Source: Acanthosoma haemorrhoidale (lineage: Eukaryota > Arthropoda > Insecta > Hemiptera > Acanthosomatidae). From it: DNA of 64,000 bases. The translations under genes were made by a program, and so were the position numbers. The first letter of the stretch is position 1. Every line of letters starts with the position of its first letter. Location: positions 46,141,754 to 46,205,753 of the forward strand of contig OV884011.1 in the NCBI GenBank assembly GCA_930367205.1, in the 5' to 3' direction. The notes under the pieces were generated by a model, which saw only the letters and a list, made by a program, of their open reading frames with translations, ran no database searches and was not told the DNA's origin. Shown here piece after piece: positions 37,198-47,310 of this stretch.

Positions 37198-39210
37198 GAA
37201 AGACGCTTCTGTATACTTAACGGTTGTCGTCTGAAAGACAGTGAAGCGGTTTTCTCTTCTTTTTTTTCTAGGTAATTTGTTAAAATTTCCTCGTCACCGT
37301 TTTTTCAAAACTAAAAACTATAAAAACACGCCGACTGGAGATATACAGTGCTAAGGCAATTAATGATACATCAATTAAAACCTATAAAGCAATGCAAATG
37401 CGTTTTATCGTATCTGAGATTTATTTCATATTGGAATGTAGGAAGCACCCATCGTTTATAATTTATTTTTTTTTGTGATCAATTTTAATGTGACCTATCA
37501 TTAGGGACTGGCATTTATGCCACGTTGAATGTAGGATTGATACAAATGTCCAAGCTGACCTTTCTAAAGCTGGCCATTGGCGAAATTATCGCTCAAGATC
37601 GAATCGGCGACCGCTGGACGATCTAAATTGCACTAAGGCCAGAAAATAATTGGCGGCTACATTAAAGAAAAGCTTTAAATAAAAAAAAAAAAAAAGGTTA
37701 CAGGGCGTATGAGGAGGTGCGTAACAGGCAGCAAATGGGTGACACCGCCTTCTCGGATGTTGATGATGATGACGTAATTTCGGTGAAAGAGGTCTCACGC
37801 CTTCCCTTTATGGAAGGTGAGGACTTTCCAACGGTCTGTCTTATTGCTTTTTAAATTATACTCTGGCCCGTATCCTTGGGTTATTTACGGTTTCTGCCGT
37901 CCCCTCGCCTGTCTCCAGCACAGTTTTGTCAACTCCGACAATTTTTTTTTTTTTCTGGCCTTTTATTGGTGTTTTTTTTGCTGAGCCCAAATGGGTAGGA
38001 TCGAAGATCTGAAATTTTAAACACAGTTCTCAGTTGTTAGAAATAACCCGAAATAGAATAGAGAAGAGAAAAGAATTATACGTAAAAAAATTTTTTTTTA
38101 TAAAAGTCTCAGCTCAGTAGCTACGTAAGACTTAGACGTTTTTCCTCATAGCTAAGGACAACGTCAAAGACAATAATTAAAGATACTGCATGAAATGAAC
38201 TTTTAAAGGTTCAACAAAAGAAATTCAATTTCAATAGGTTCATTTTTTCATAGATAGCTTCTTATAGTTATTTAGAATTTTTTTAAAGGTCAATTATTTA
38301 AATCAACTAGTATTGATTTAGATGCTTTAATAAATAACAGCAAACGAACAGTTTTTTCGTAATCATTCACTTTTTAAGAAACTCAAGAGAGTATCGTTTC
38401 TCCACCTTCTACCTCATTTTGTTTTAAGTATATTTCTTGCTACGATATATTTAAAACACAATTCAGTTTGTCATTAATCTGATTAAATCTGTGTTGGTAA
38501 ACATTAATTACTGTTCGTAGGGCTCATGTTTAATTCATGAAATATAACACTACCTCTTTGTGTTGGCAAAATGTATAAATAACAAACTAATTTTATACAA
38601 TGTTAATATTTAACACATTTTTAAACTTTTTTATAATGAGTCATAGAAGAAGAAAAATTTGATTAAAAAAAAATCATTTCTAATATTCTCATAAAATAAA
38701 ATCGGCTATGTTAAACCAGGAGAAAGCTCGCTTGACATTTTAGAAAATTATATCATTTGGGAAAAGCAGTTAGGGTTTTGTTCAATCGAACGGTTTAGGT
38801 GAAATACTCTTCCGTTTGCTTAGAAATATTTTTTTCGTAACTATTTACTAGGAAAAACTTACAGATATCATTTTTTTTGTTAATGTTTTTCTATTTTAAG
38901 CTATCCTGGCCAAGGATATTTACATCAGCTTCAAATTATAAAATAAAATATATAACTTAATAACGTCAGGTAGAAAATTTGTGTGTTTTATATTAAACAT
39001 TGCTACGGAACTTCTGGATGAAAAAAGTTGCTTTAGTAGTCAAATGAACCAGACTTAGCTGAGGTTCGCTTTTCTTTTCTTATTTTTTTCGTTATTGAAC
39101 TTACTAATTACCATTTGCAAAAGTAAGTACTAGTCAAAGTGAAGTCCCCCTTACCGGGATCTGCAATAATAACAACAACTACAAATACCAGCCGCGATGA
39201 ATCGTCATAG
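37198..39210. other. Non-coding stretch downstream of host gene
   Basis: AT-rich DNA beyond the 3' end of the minus-strand host gene. I see no coding sequence or defined element. An A run lies near 37680. Confidence 0.5.
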
Positions 39211-39216
39211 TTTATT
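39211..39216 (-). terminator. Poly(A) signal of the host gene
   Basis: AATAAA on the minus strand about 52 bases after the stop codon at 39269-39271. The position fits a short 3' UTR. The cleavage site was not determined. Confidence 0.5.
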
Positions 39217-39268
39217 TCGGTTAGTATCCCTTAGCGAACTAGCTTAACATGTGCATATTATCTCGAGT

Positions 39269-39399
39269 TCACTTGTTCCTTCGCTTCTCGCGGGGTTTCT
39301 TCTTGGTCTGAGGGTTCGGGGACTTCTGGTCTTCTGCTGCTCTGGTGGAGTCCACGGTCGTAAATCTTATCCCAATGTTGTTAGCGGAATCATCGCCTT
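39269..39399 (-). CDS. Host gene last exon (cytoplasmic tail 2), 131 bp
   Basis: The acceptor is CTGTTTACAG. The first two bases complete a Glu codon with the previous exon; then GDDSANNIGIRFTTVDS, a Ser/Pro/Gln stretch and a strongly basic end KKKPREKRRNK, stop TGA at 39271-39269. The poly(A) signal lies about 52 bases further on. Confidence 0.75.
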
Positions 39400-42300
39400 C
39401 TGTAAACAGTATATTTGATGTCAAATTGTTTATCCTACTAAAAGTACAGGTTATGTACGAGCGGTGAATACATTAATTGCTAAATGAGAATGAATATTCG
39501 ATCGCTAATATTTTCTGGAAGCCAATCTCATTCCTCAACTCCTCAAAATATTATGATTAGTCTTTGGTTAAAATGCAATAAAGAGGAATTTGAAAAAAAA
39601 AGGAGCTAAATTTGAAAAAAGGATTTGCGTAACAAAGAGCGTAGATCAGTAGAATCAGTTTTAGACTATCCCATATAAATAATATAGCTAGTTTTTTAGT
39701 GGTAGAAAAGATGATTCTCAGTAAACTAGATGGTTGATCAATCAAAAGAAGTATTCCGAGAGAAAATAATTACGCTTAGCTTTTTTTTTTTTTTTAAATC
39801 ATTTAATATTTATATAATAATTTATATAAAAAGAGTTTTTTAAGAAACTCTCGCCTTGTCCCGTATTTATGTCTTCATATTCTCATTTAACTTCCCGCAT
39901 CCTTTCTTTTGTTTATATAGTTAAATAATCTTTCAACTTTAATCAGTTTTTAAAAACACTTTATTTCAGAGATCAAAACAAGGTCATATGGACAAGTCAA
40001 AATAACTTTATAAAAAAACAAAAGAATAAAAATAAGAATACGAACTGTTAGCAAGAGCAAGAGGAATAGGAATAGCAATGTTTGGGGTTTAGGATTTGTT
40101 AAGGGCTTTAATTTTATATATATTTATATGTACATTTCAAATCAAGTAGTGTAGGTACATTTTATATCTATCATGATAAATCTATCGTTATCTATCTATT
40201 AAATATTTACGTATATAAACATTATTGTGAACTGACCATCAGAGAAGTCAGTAAAAGACACTTTGTATTTGTTGTTCTGGGACTTCTTGTTTTCACCGGT
40301 GTCCCAGACCCTGCGTGAGCACTGGCATTGCTGTGGTTTTGGGGAGTTAAAGTCCATGTAGCTGTCTTCGCTACTTTTAGAGGAAAAAAAAAAATTAAAT
40401 GAAATAATTTTGTTTTATTAATAATTATTATAAAATTCGTAAATTTTCGACCTTCTTAGATACACATAATCCCGCCTAATGATTATGCAAATCGGAACAA
40501 AATGGTGTACATGACAGCCTTTTTTGTGGGACAAAACCTTCGGAGCGTTGTCATGTCAGAAGATAGCTAAAGGGATTTGAAATCGGCTAGGCTGGTGTAT
40601 GGATAGGTCGGAGTAGGGATGCAATTGCTAACATTTCCTGTGGATGGAAGTATTAATTATCAAGTTCTTGTGAAGTCCTTAAAAAATAACGGAATGAGAA
40701 GAAATCATACAGTACTCTACTATAAGACAAGTACCCAATGGGGTGAAGTCTTAATGGAAATATTTGCCTGTCTGTAAAAATTAATATCTTTATTGAAATG
40801 TATTTCTTAAATTGTATACAGGTTCCCTCTCATACCTTAAGGGCTCAGTCAACGATAGAACTCCCTGAATAATCCTTTGAGATATGTAACAAAACTTTTC
40901 ACACAACGGAGGTATCAAGAAGACATTGATGGTATCTCAATACATTTGAAAGCTTAGGAACACAGTTTCGATACCTTAGTTTTTTTTCCACGTATGACTG
41001 ACCTGGAGACTAAACACATCGCGTATGAGCTACACCAAGCTAAAATAACAGTCGCCTAAAACTTGGTTCAGTCATCAACAGACACACATCTCCTTTATGG
41101 TGCTTCAAGTCATTGTAAGTCCAATCCAAGGCAGCGTACCTTGTCTGAGCTGGTGACTGTTAATTGTTCAGGTATGGTACAGAAATGTTTCATTTTAAAA
41201 TGTTTTCTTTTATATTTGAATATTGCACCAGGTAAAATAAAACGACTTTGTGCGTGCGAGCCTCAGTGTAAGCTAGTTTCGGGAATAAAATTGAAATTGC
41301 AGAACGTATATGTGGAGCAGCGATTGCCGAATCAGCGAATCTTCAATATCAGCAATGTGGGTCAACCTGCAATATTTAAATATTGTTTATGCAGAACATT
41401 AATAACCCTTTAGACTGTGTTAGGTGGTTCTGCGAGACTGAATGGACCAGAGAAAATGGTCTGATTGTAAAATACAACGGTCCTCATTCAAATGCAAAGC
41501 ATATATGGATGGCTAGCTCTATCGGGCCAGCGTTGTATAGGCTGCCCCCTAACTAGATGCCATCCTAATAAATAATATCCTGTAGTAAATTTGTATGGTG
41601 AAGCTTAAGACTTATGAAATGAATCCAGTCGCATGTATTCGCGTTTTTGTAATGGTATGTGAAACTGTTTCGTGCATTTATCCTGTACTATTTTGTTAAA
41701 CTATGTATACTTCATTATTATTCTCCAGGAGCTTCGTTTATTGCCCTTACCTATTTCTCTCTTTGCAGCATGTATATAAAATCAAGTGGAAAGTGGAACT
41801 TAAGAGTATATGTCAAATGTAAACATTGATGGGGAGTACTGATTTATCAAATTTTATTTATCAAACATGAATTTTATCCATATCTTCCGATCATACCTTA
41901 TGTCATATAAAGCACTATCTATAACCACCACCTGACATGTGAGACTGAGGTACATTGACCTGGGTGGGCTCTGCTCTCTGTTGTACTATCTCGGGCTTGC
42001 ATCGGTGGGGTTTCAATTCAATATAAAAAAAACATCATTGACGACCTAAGGGTTTTTTTTACTCCAAAATAAATCAACAACGAAAAAATGACATAATCTA
42101 GCTACTCGTTAAGTAAATGTATTCTGGGATTCTCACTAAAGAACAATTATTTTTTATACATCGAAGTTCTACAGCCTAGGACACCTACTTCACAGCCCGG
42201 CTTTATCAGTACGCCTCAAGCTGCTTATTTACCAGAGCGTCCTGAGACCTGCTTTGATGTACGGGACCCTACTATTCAAGTATCTATCTCCTAACACTCT

Positions 42301-45300
42301 AAAAACGCTCCAGCAATTTCAGAACAGAGTTCCCCGCACCTCCCTCAAACATACCCCGTTTGACCGAATGAAGGCAGACGATATCCACGAAAAATTTGAA
42401 GTTCTCACCATCCAAGATTTTATCAACAGACGACACATCAAATTTTTCGATTCACTTCGACACAGCCACAGCCCACTATTCTCCGACCTTCAACCACCAC
42501 CAATGCCCGTCCGATGGAAGCACTGCTGGACGGCCGAAGCCTGGAGACAGATAGACCTGATCCAACACGAGCCCCCTGACGGGGACTGAACGATCCACAC
42601 CCAGCCGACAGATTGAGGTCGGTCTCCCGGCCGCCGACTCAACCGAAGCCACATGACCCCTTTTACCTACCAAGGGTAGGTCGATCTGTCTTAGTGCAGG
42701 CCCCTACTGGGGCGAGGCCAGGTACGACCTGGCCGACTAAAAACTAATGCCTAGTACCCCTAGGCTCCACCATAGGTAGACTCTCACTACCTTCCTGAAC
42801 CCAGCAGCCTCCTTTAGGCAGCCCACACCCCACATCCTTCTCATACATCCTTCAAATAGGACTCCCCTTAGTTAAAGGCACCCATCAATCCAAAATAATT
42901 TTCCTTTTATTTTTCCCACATCCTATTTTTTATAAGTTAGAGAGCTATGAAAAAAAAAAAAAAAAAAAATTATACATCGACTGCTATCCAACTAAATAAG
43001 ACTGCACTACATGCCTAGAGGGACTCTAGGCCCAGCCACCAGTGGACTCTCACCACTCTACCGCAACTATCAACCTCTACCGAAGCTTTCCACACTCCTT
43101 AATTCCCTCACACCACCTTCAAGCAGGTACTCCTAGTACAAGGATCCGCTCAACCCAAATATTCCTTTATTTTTCCCTCATCTTTAATCTTATAATTGGA
43201 GAGCTAAGAAAAAAAAATAAAAAAATTATACATCGACGCATTGATGAAATGGGACTCCCCTTAGTGAAAGGCACCCATCATCCCAAATAATTTTTCCTTT
43301 ATTTTTCCTACATCCTACATTTCCAAGTTTGAGAGCTAAGAAAAAAAAAATAATAAAAATACATCGACTAGATTCGCCTGAGGATCTATAATTATCTGTA
43401 AATTTAAAGGGGCTATGGAAGAAAAAAAATTATACATCGATTGGGTGAGGTTGGCAAGTGCGAAAGCCGGTAAGACATCTGTCGTACTGTTTTTAGTTTA
43501 CTACGAATGTGAGTAGAGAAATGGAGATGCCTATCCATTTTTATACCAAGAAAGTAGAATGAGAAAACTGGCGAGTTCTCTTGTCCTCCTATACTACATG
43601 ATTTTGGCAAAGCTTTTTTGCCCTTTTGGTGAGAGAAGATTACGCAGTCGGTCTTCCCGGCGTTCACACTAAAGTTCAACTTACCCAGCCTGTCACTGAT
43701 TACGTTGCAAACTGACTCAGCCTGTGTGAGTGCTCTTTGTGCATTCATGCTGTAGCTGTAAACAGCAATGTCGTCGGCAAAAGCGATTACCGTAGCTTTC
43801 TTATAGTTTGTCCCAACAATTTCAAATGTGTACATGGTGAAACCGAAGACAAAACCACTCATTGAGGAACTCCACAAGTCAACATCTGTCCTTCAAGAAG
43901 GAAACCAACATGGTGTATAACTGCTCTGGGCATGCCCAGTCACAAAGCTGTCGGCACAGCATCCTGTATGACACTGAGTCGAAAGCCTGCATGCAGTCCA
44001 ACGAGATCATAGCAGTCGCTGTGTTCTTCTTGATTGATTCCGAGGGTAGCGTCCGTCTGTACCCTCACAAGCGGATAAGTGCTTTCCGTTTCAGTTTTGT
44101 TTAGTCTTTAGACTTAAGTTAGTCTTTAGAATTTAGACTAAAGTATTTTTTTTAAGTCCTTTGGGATATTTTGAGCAGTCCTCTGTCACGACTTGAACAA
44201 GTCCAAAATGTTCCTTTTTTAGTTTATTGCAACTGTGTTCTTTATAGTGAAGACAATACAGAACATGTGATAGGTTGGCTTCTCTGAAATAAACTTGTAA
44301 TTACTTCAACTGGTGATTTCTGTGAAAAGTATTATATGAACCATGAAGTTTGTTCATATCTTCTACACAGTTATTAACGTAACATCCATTTTTCCTTCCT
44401 TCATCAAAGAATTTGTTTCCACTTCTTCAAAAAATACACTCTTGGATGAATAAAAAGCCATTATTTTTCCTAGAAAGGCTCTATTGTATGAGGCTAAATA
44501 AGATTTTCTGAAAATTCGGTTTGGATAGAGTAATAATTTTTCCGACGTGACCGTTGATTTTGAATTCAAACTGAAAACTTTTAAAAAAAATGTTGATAAA
44601 TGAAAACTTTTCTATCCCCGAATATGTGAAAATTAAATAGCCTCATCGGTGGATGATATTAAATGAGTTGAAGAGTTTTTTGGCTTGTATTGATAAACAG
44701 ACAATTATTATTATTATAAGTTTTATCAACTTGGGGGACAACCTTCCGACATACTATGCATATCTGCATCAGGTCCTTTATACAACAAAATAATAAAGGG
44801 GCTAAAAACGATTGTAATCATGTGTACCAATCATAAATATAACATAACATCTCTTTTTCTACAACCCAAGGCCAGTAACAAACTCGTGTATATATTTACG
44901 GCTAACCATGAACTCACAGTGTGATGATATAAATCTGATCTGGGTGTCGTTTCCTTATGTCGAGTGATTTTTGTAGTCAAATCTTTCAGATCTTGTCAAG
45001 TCAAAAGGGATTAAAAGAAATCCACAATCAGTTGTGAACTGGCGAGAAATAAGTTTGTCAAGAATGAACTGCCTGCAGTTGCTCATGTACGTAAGATTAA
45101 GACCTTCACTCTGGGCAAAAACATTAAGGCGTTCTTTCGCAACATAGCGACTAAGTTTGAATGATGACAACTTATATCTAAATACTCACTCATTCATATT
45201 CCCCGCTCCTCTTATTTTCCTGTACTGAAAGTAGTACATGCACATGATGACCATTATAACAATAGTCATAATGACCGTTGCAATCCCAACGATCCAAGTC

Positions 45301-46371
45301 GCTTTCAGTAGAAAATTGCGGTCGATCGTCCATGGGCTGTAGCTGCTGATAGTGGAGGAGAACTTACCTCTCGGGTCCAATGCAAGATCAATATCCTGCA
45401 GACGCATAGCCACTGTCAATATATGGAATATAAGAGGAATATCTACCCCCCACTTTCTTGTATTAAATTACACCATTAATGATGTACTTACGAAGCTGCC
45501 TTAATCAGGACCAACCTCTATGAAGTTACAAAGACTTCTCGGTTCCTGAAGAACACTCGAATAGACTAGGGTTTAAGGAATGCATTAGACTTGGTGTGTT
45601 CTAAAGGAATCAAGTTGTACCACCACTATTAATTTCAGATCTGCCAAGCAACAGCTTACTTCAAATGGGTGTCTCCTTAACTAGCTTGTCCTGTAATCCG
45701 GCCCGGAGGACCAAATGTTGTGACTTATATTATGATATATCAGATAATATTTATTATCCTGCCAGGAGTGATACATATATGCGATTTGTAATAAAGTGTA
45801 ATAAACATATTGGTATTCAGGCGAAACTATTATATGTAATCAACGAAGGTTATAAACAATAAGATCGATATGTTCTTATCAATTGAAGGATAATTTTGTA
45901 ATGACTCAAATTTTATGGATTTTTTATTACCATTTTTATCAATTTACAAGAATGAATTCTACATAATGTTATCATACTTACAATCATGGTACCTAACCTC
46001 CATTTTTTTCAATTTAATTTTTGTTTTTTTAACAATCCCATAACCCACTATGGTTCCCGAGGAATAAATTTTGACTAAAATGAGATACCTTTGACATTCG
46101 AAGCGGGCTCATGAGCGTCTCGACTACGCGGCCCAGTTCCCTTTCTATAATGTTGAGAGTTGACAAGGGTCGCCTGCTGTCCCGGAAGTAGTCGTCGGAG
46201 CTAAGCTTGATGTTCTCTATCAGTGAGGTAGTGTATTCCTGACGTTCGGCATCCTTCATTGTACTGGCCAACAGCGCGCAGGTTTTGTACCATGCAACCG
46301 CCGACTTGCAGTTAGCGTCTGTCATCCGCACCCACTTCTGCGCGCATGAGCGTACGTTCGGCAGATCACGC
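39269..46371 (-). CDS. Host gene for a single-pass membrane protein (3' part)
   Basis: Four exons (46371-46089, 45395-45190, 40373-40237, 39399-39269) join with matching phases to give 251 residues and a stop; the 5' part of the gene was not found. The first about 127 residues are predicted helical and extracellular, with three cysteines (RSCAQKW, DANCKSAV, YKTCALL). One hydrophobic span follows at about residues 128-150 (WIVGIATVIMTIVIMVIMCM). Then comes QYRKIRG, whose positive charge predicts the C-terminus inside the cell, and a tail of about 100 polar residues ending KKKPREKRRNK. Introns are 693, 4816 and 837 bp, with GT-AG ends. The largest intron holds the LINE array. I do not recognise the family; assembly is my inference from splice sites. 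Confidence 0.75.
40237..40373 (-). CDS. Host gene exon (cytoplasmic tail 1), 137 bp
   Basis: Starts with one base completing the split codon, then SEDSYMDFNSPKPQQCQC through KVSFTDFSD, and ends with one base (phase 1) at donor G|GTCAGT. The acceptor is a tandem AAAAGTAG, so an alternative start at 40370 would remove one serine without changing frame. Confidence 0.75.
40374..42153. other. Host gene intron, distal part
   Basis: Intron DNA without a supported gene. The plus-strand 116-codon frame at 41063-41413 starts at a non-ATG codon and shows no domain. A POU-like ATGCAAAT word lies near 40484. Confidence 0.5.
42165..42969 (+). mobile_element. Array unit 1: truncated LINE (family B)
   Basis: Begins inside ORF2: from 42168 the frame reads FYSLGHLLHSPALSVRLKL, continues open to a stop at 42587-42589 (RPALMYGTLLFKYLS, then FINRRHIKFFDSLRH) and matches the ORF2 C-terminus of family A at moderate divergence. 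A 3' UTR with GGTAGACTCTCACTACCTT follows, then a 20-base A-tail. The 425-bp coding part has no internal stop, so this copy is fairly young. Confidence 0.85.
42981..43225 (+). mobile_element. Array unit 2: LINE 3' UTR fragment
   Basis: A 245-bp non-coding piece with GTGGACTCTCACCACTCTAC and CCTTTATTTTTCCCTCAT words related to the family B 3' UTR but clearly diverged from units 1 and 3. It ends in an A-rich tract (AAGAAAAAAAAATAAAAAAA). Confidence 0.8.
43237..43358 (+). mobile_element. Array unit 3: LINE 3' UTR fragment
   Basis: A 122-bp piece starting CGCATTGATGAAATGGG, then CTCCCCTTAGTGAAAGGCAC as in family B and the SINE-like copies, ending in an A-rich tract with a TAATAA interruption. 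Confidence 0.8.
43368..43429 (+). mobile_element. Array unit 4: LINE 3' tail fragment (family A)
   Basis: A 62-bp piece, GATTCGCCTGAGGATC onward to GGGGCTATGGAAG and an A-tract. It matches the last 60 bp of the LINE copy at 36462-37189, so it comes from a different family than units 1-3. Confidence 0.8.
43441..44060 (-). pseudogene. LINE reverse-transcriptase fragment (family A)
   Basis: Read on the minus strand it has DCMQAFDSVSY (about 44000), CGVPQ (about 43870), FADDIAVYSYSMNA (catalytic FADD near 43780), SVNAGKTDCVIFSHQKGK and LGIKMDRHLHFSTHI, ending at LPTSPN exactly beside the target word of the insertion array. About 30 bp are missing before CGVPQ, but 43877-43413 is otherwise open. 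It lacks both ends of the element. It lies in sense orientation within the host intron. Confidence 0.85.
44061..45189. other. Host gene intron, proximal part
   Basis: Intronic AT-rich DNA. The 71-codon minus frame at 44955-45170 lies just past the splice donor; it would be 3' UTR if the intron were retained. I see no independent gene. Confidence 0.5.
45190..45395 (-). CDS. Host gene exon with the membrane span, 206 bp
   Basis: The acceptor is GTCTGCAG before base 45395, in phase 0, matching the previous exon. It encodes DIDLALDPRGKF, a linker, the only membrane span and the basic QYRKIRG stretch. The donor GTGAGT starts at 45189, leaving two bases for a split Asp codon. If the donor is not used, translation ends at once at TGA 45188-45186. 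A second consensus donor GAG|GTAAGT lies inside the exon at 45362-45367. Confidence 0.8.
46089..46371 (-). CDS. Host gene exon (ectodomain part), 283 bp
   Basis: The acceptor is CTGACTACAG before base 46371 and the donor is AAG|GTATCT after 46089. The exon starts with one base completing a codon and ends on a codon boundary, giving 94 full codons from RDLPNV to PLRMSK without a stop. Composition is clearly coding and unlike the AT-rich flanks. Confidence 0.8.
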
Positions 46372-46939
46372 CTGTAGTCAGATAATTAAGTAGTAGAACC
46401 ATGGATCAGAAGCCCGGCAAGATTTTGCCGAGCCCGAAGAATAATAAAAGGTTCTAATTTTATTCAGAGAGAGCGCTTTAAACAGACCATGTTTGTCGTC
46501 TTCGGCCGCTTCTAAACAATCCATCTAACACGCCCATATCACTAGTGAAAGCGTCAGTTACAGAACTGGATGAGGTTATACAAAACTTGTAACTGACATC
46601 TAAACAAATCACCTCACCAATAATACCATTTCATTACAACTAAGAAGTATAAGAATTGCAATTTACATTAATTATCACGAGTCATGCCTATTAAATATCG
46701 ATACTGATTAAATAACTCTCGTTTATTTTTTGGGTCAAATTTCATATTTTCCCTCTTAAATATACCTCTCCTCCCTCCATTATCACTAATATGTTGTGGT
46801 TACATTGTTTTTAACTGGTAAAACGTTTGGAGTAAATAAATGCCTGTCAACTGTTTCAATATATCTGCCGCTTTTTTCTTTATTATAGATTGATAAAAAA
46901 TATGCCTCTCTAAGCACTGATTCAACTGTTGAAAAAAGA
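46372..46939. other. Non-coding, upstream of the first host exon found
   Basis: The first exon found begins with a split codon, so at least one more coding exon must lie upstream on the minus strand. I could not identify it here or further right. Confidence 0.5.
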
Positions 46940-47310
46940 AAAAAGTCACAAAAAATTTTTAATATGATTGTTGGTCAAAAACTGCTCCACAGAAAGTTCT
47001 GTGTGAGCTGGCCCACTGTCAGGGTGAAAAATTAATTCATTTTTCCAAAGTTAGGGGCGTTTTAAATTGTTTTCTCAGCATTTTAAAAATTTCCTCATAA
47101 GAATGATCATGAGAACAGACTGCCTTCTGGAAGCAAAATTACACCATTAACATCGAAAAAACAAGTGCTTTGAATGTCTTCTAGTATGAGGAGCGTTTTC
47201 ATTCGTGGCGATAACGGTATGTCGACAGTCCATTGACTTTGGGTTTCAAGATCGTACTGGGTGATACAGGTGATCAGCACAAGTGATTGCTCCATGAATT
47301 TCAAATTGAC
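46940..47310 (-). pseudogene. Mariner transposase relic
   Basis: In shifting minus-strand frames it reads TQYDLETQSQWTVD (the conserved segment after the first catalytic Asp), then CFFDVNGVILLPEGS, SYEEIFKMLRKQFK and PDSGPAHTELSVEQFL, which carries the second catalytic Asp. Several stops and frameshifts separate them. Inverted ends were not found. It is an old inactive copy, probably within an intron of the host gene. Confidence 0.75.

Larger units (their letters stand above)
42154..43440 (+). repeat. Array of four LINE 3' ends split by one 11-bp target
   Basis: TTATACATCGA occurs at 42154-42164, 42970-42980, 43226-43236, as ATACATCGA at 43359-43367, and again at 43430-43440. Between consecutive copies lies one truncated LINE 3' end in plus orientation, each ending in an A-rich tract directly against the next target copy. 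Five targets around four inserts is what four separate insertions at the same site would leave. Confidence 0.9.

Noticed and set aside
41063..41413. 116-codon plus-strand frame as a gene
   Set aside because: It starts at a non-ATG codon, lies within the host intron, shows no domain, and has no splice or promoter support.
43368..44060. Twin-priming inversion joining unit 4 and the inverted reverse-transcriptase fragment
   Set aside because: In twin priming the inverted part lies on the 5' side of the 3' part within one target duplication; here it lies beyond the A-tail and target copy.
44955..45170. 71-codon minus-strand frame as another exon of the host gene
   Set aside because: It follows the stop/donor directly, has no acceptor, and is not needed: the next exon joins in phase without it.
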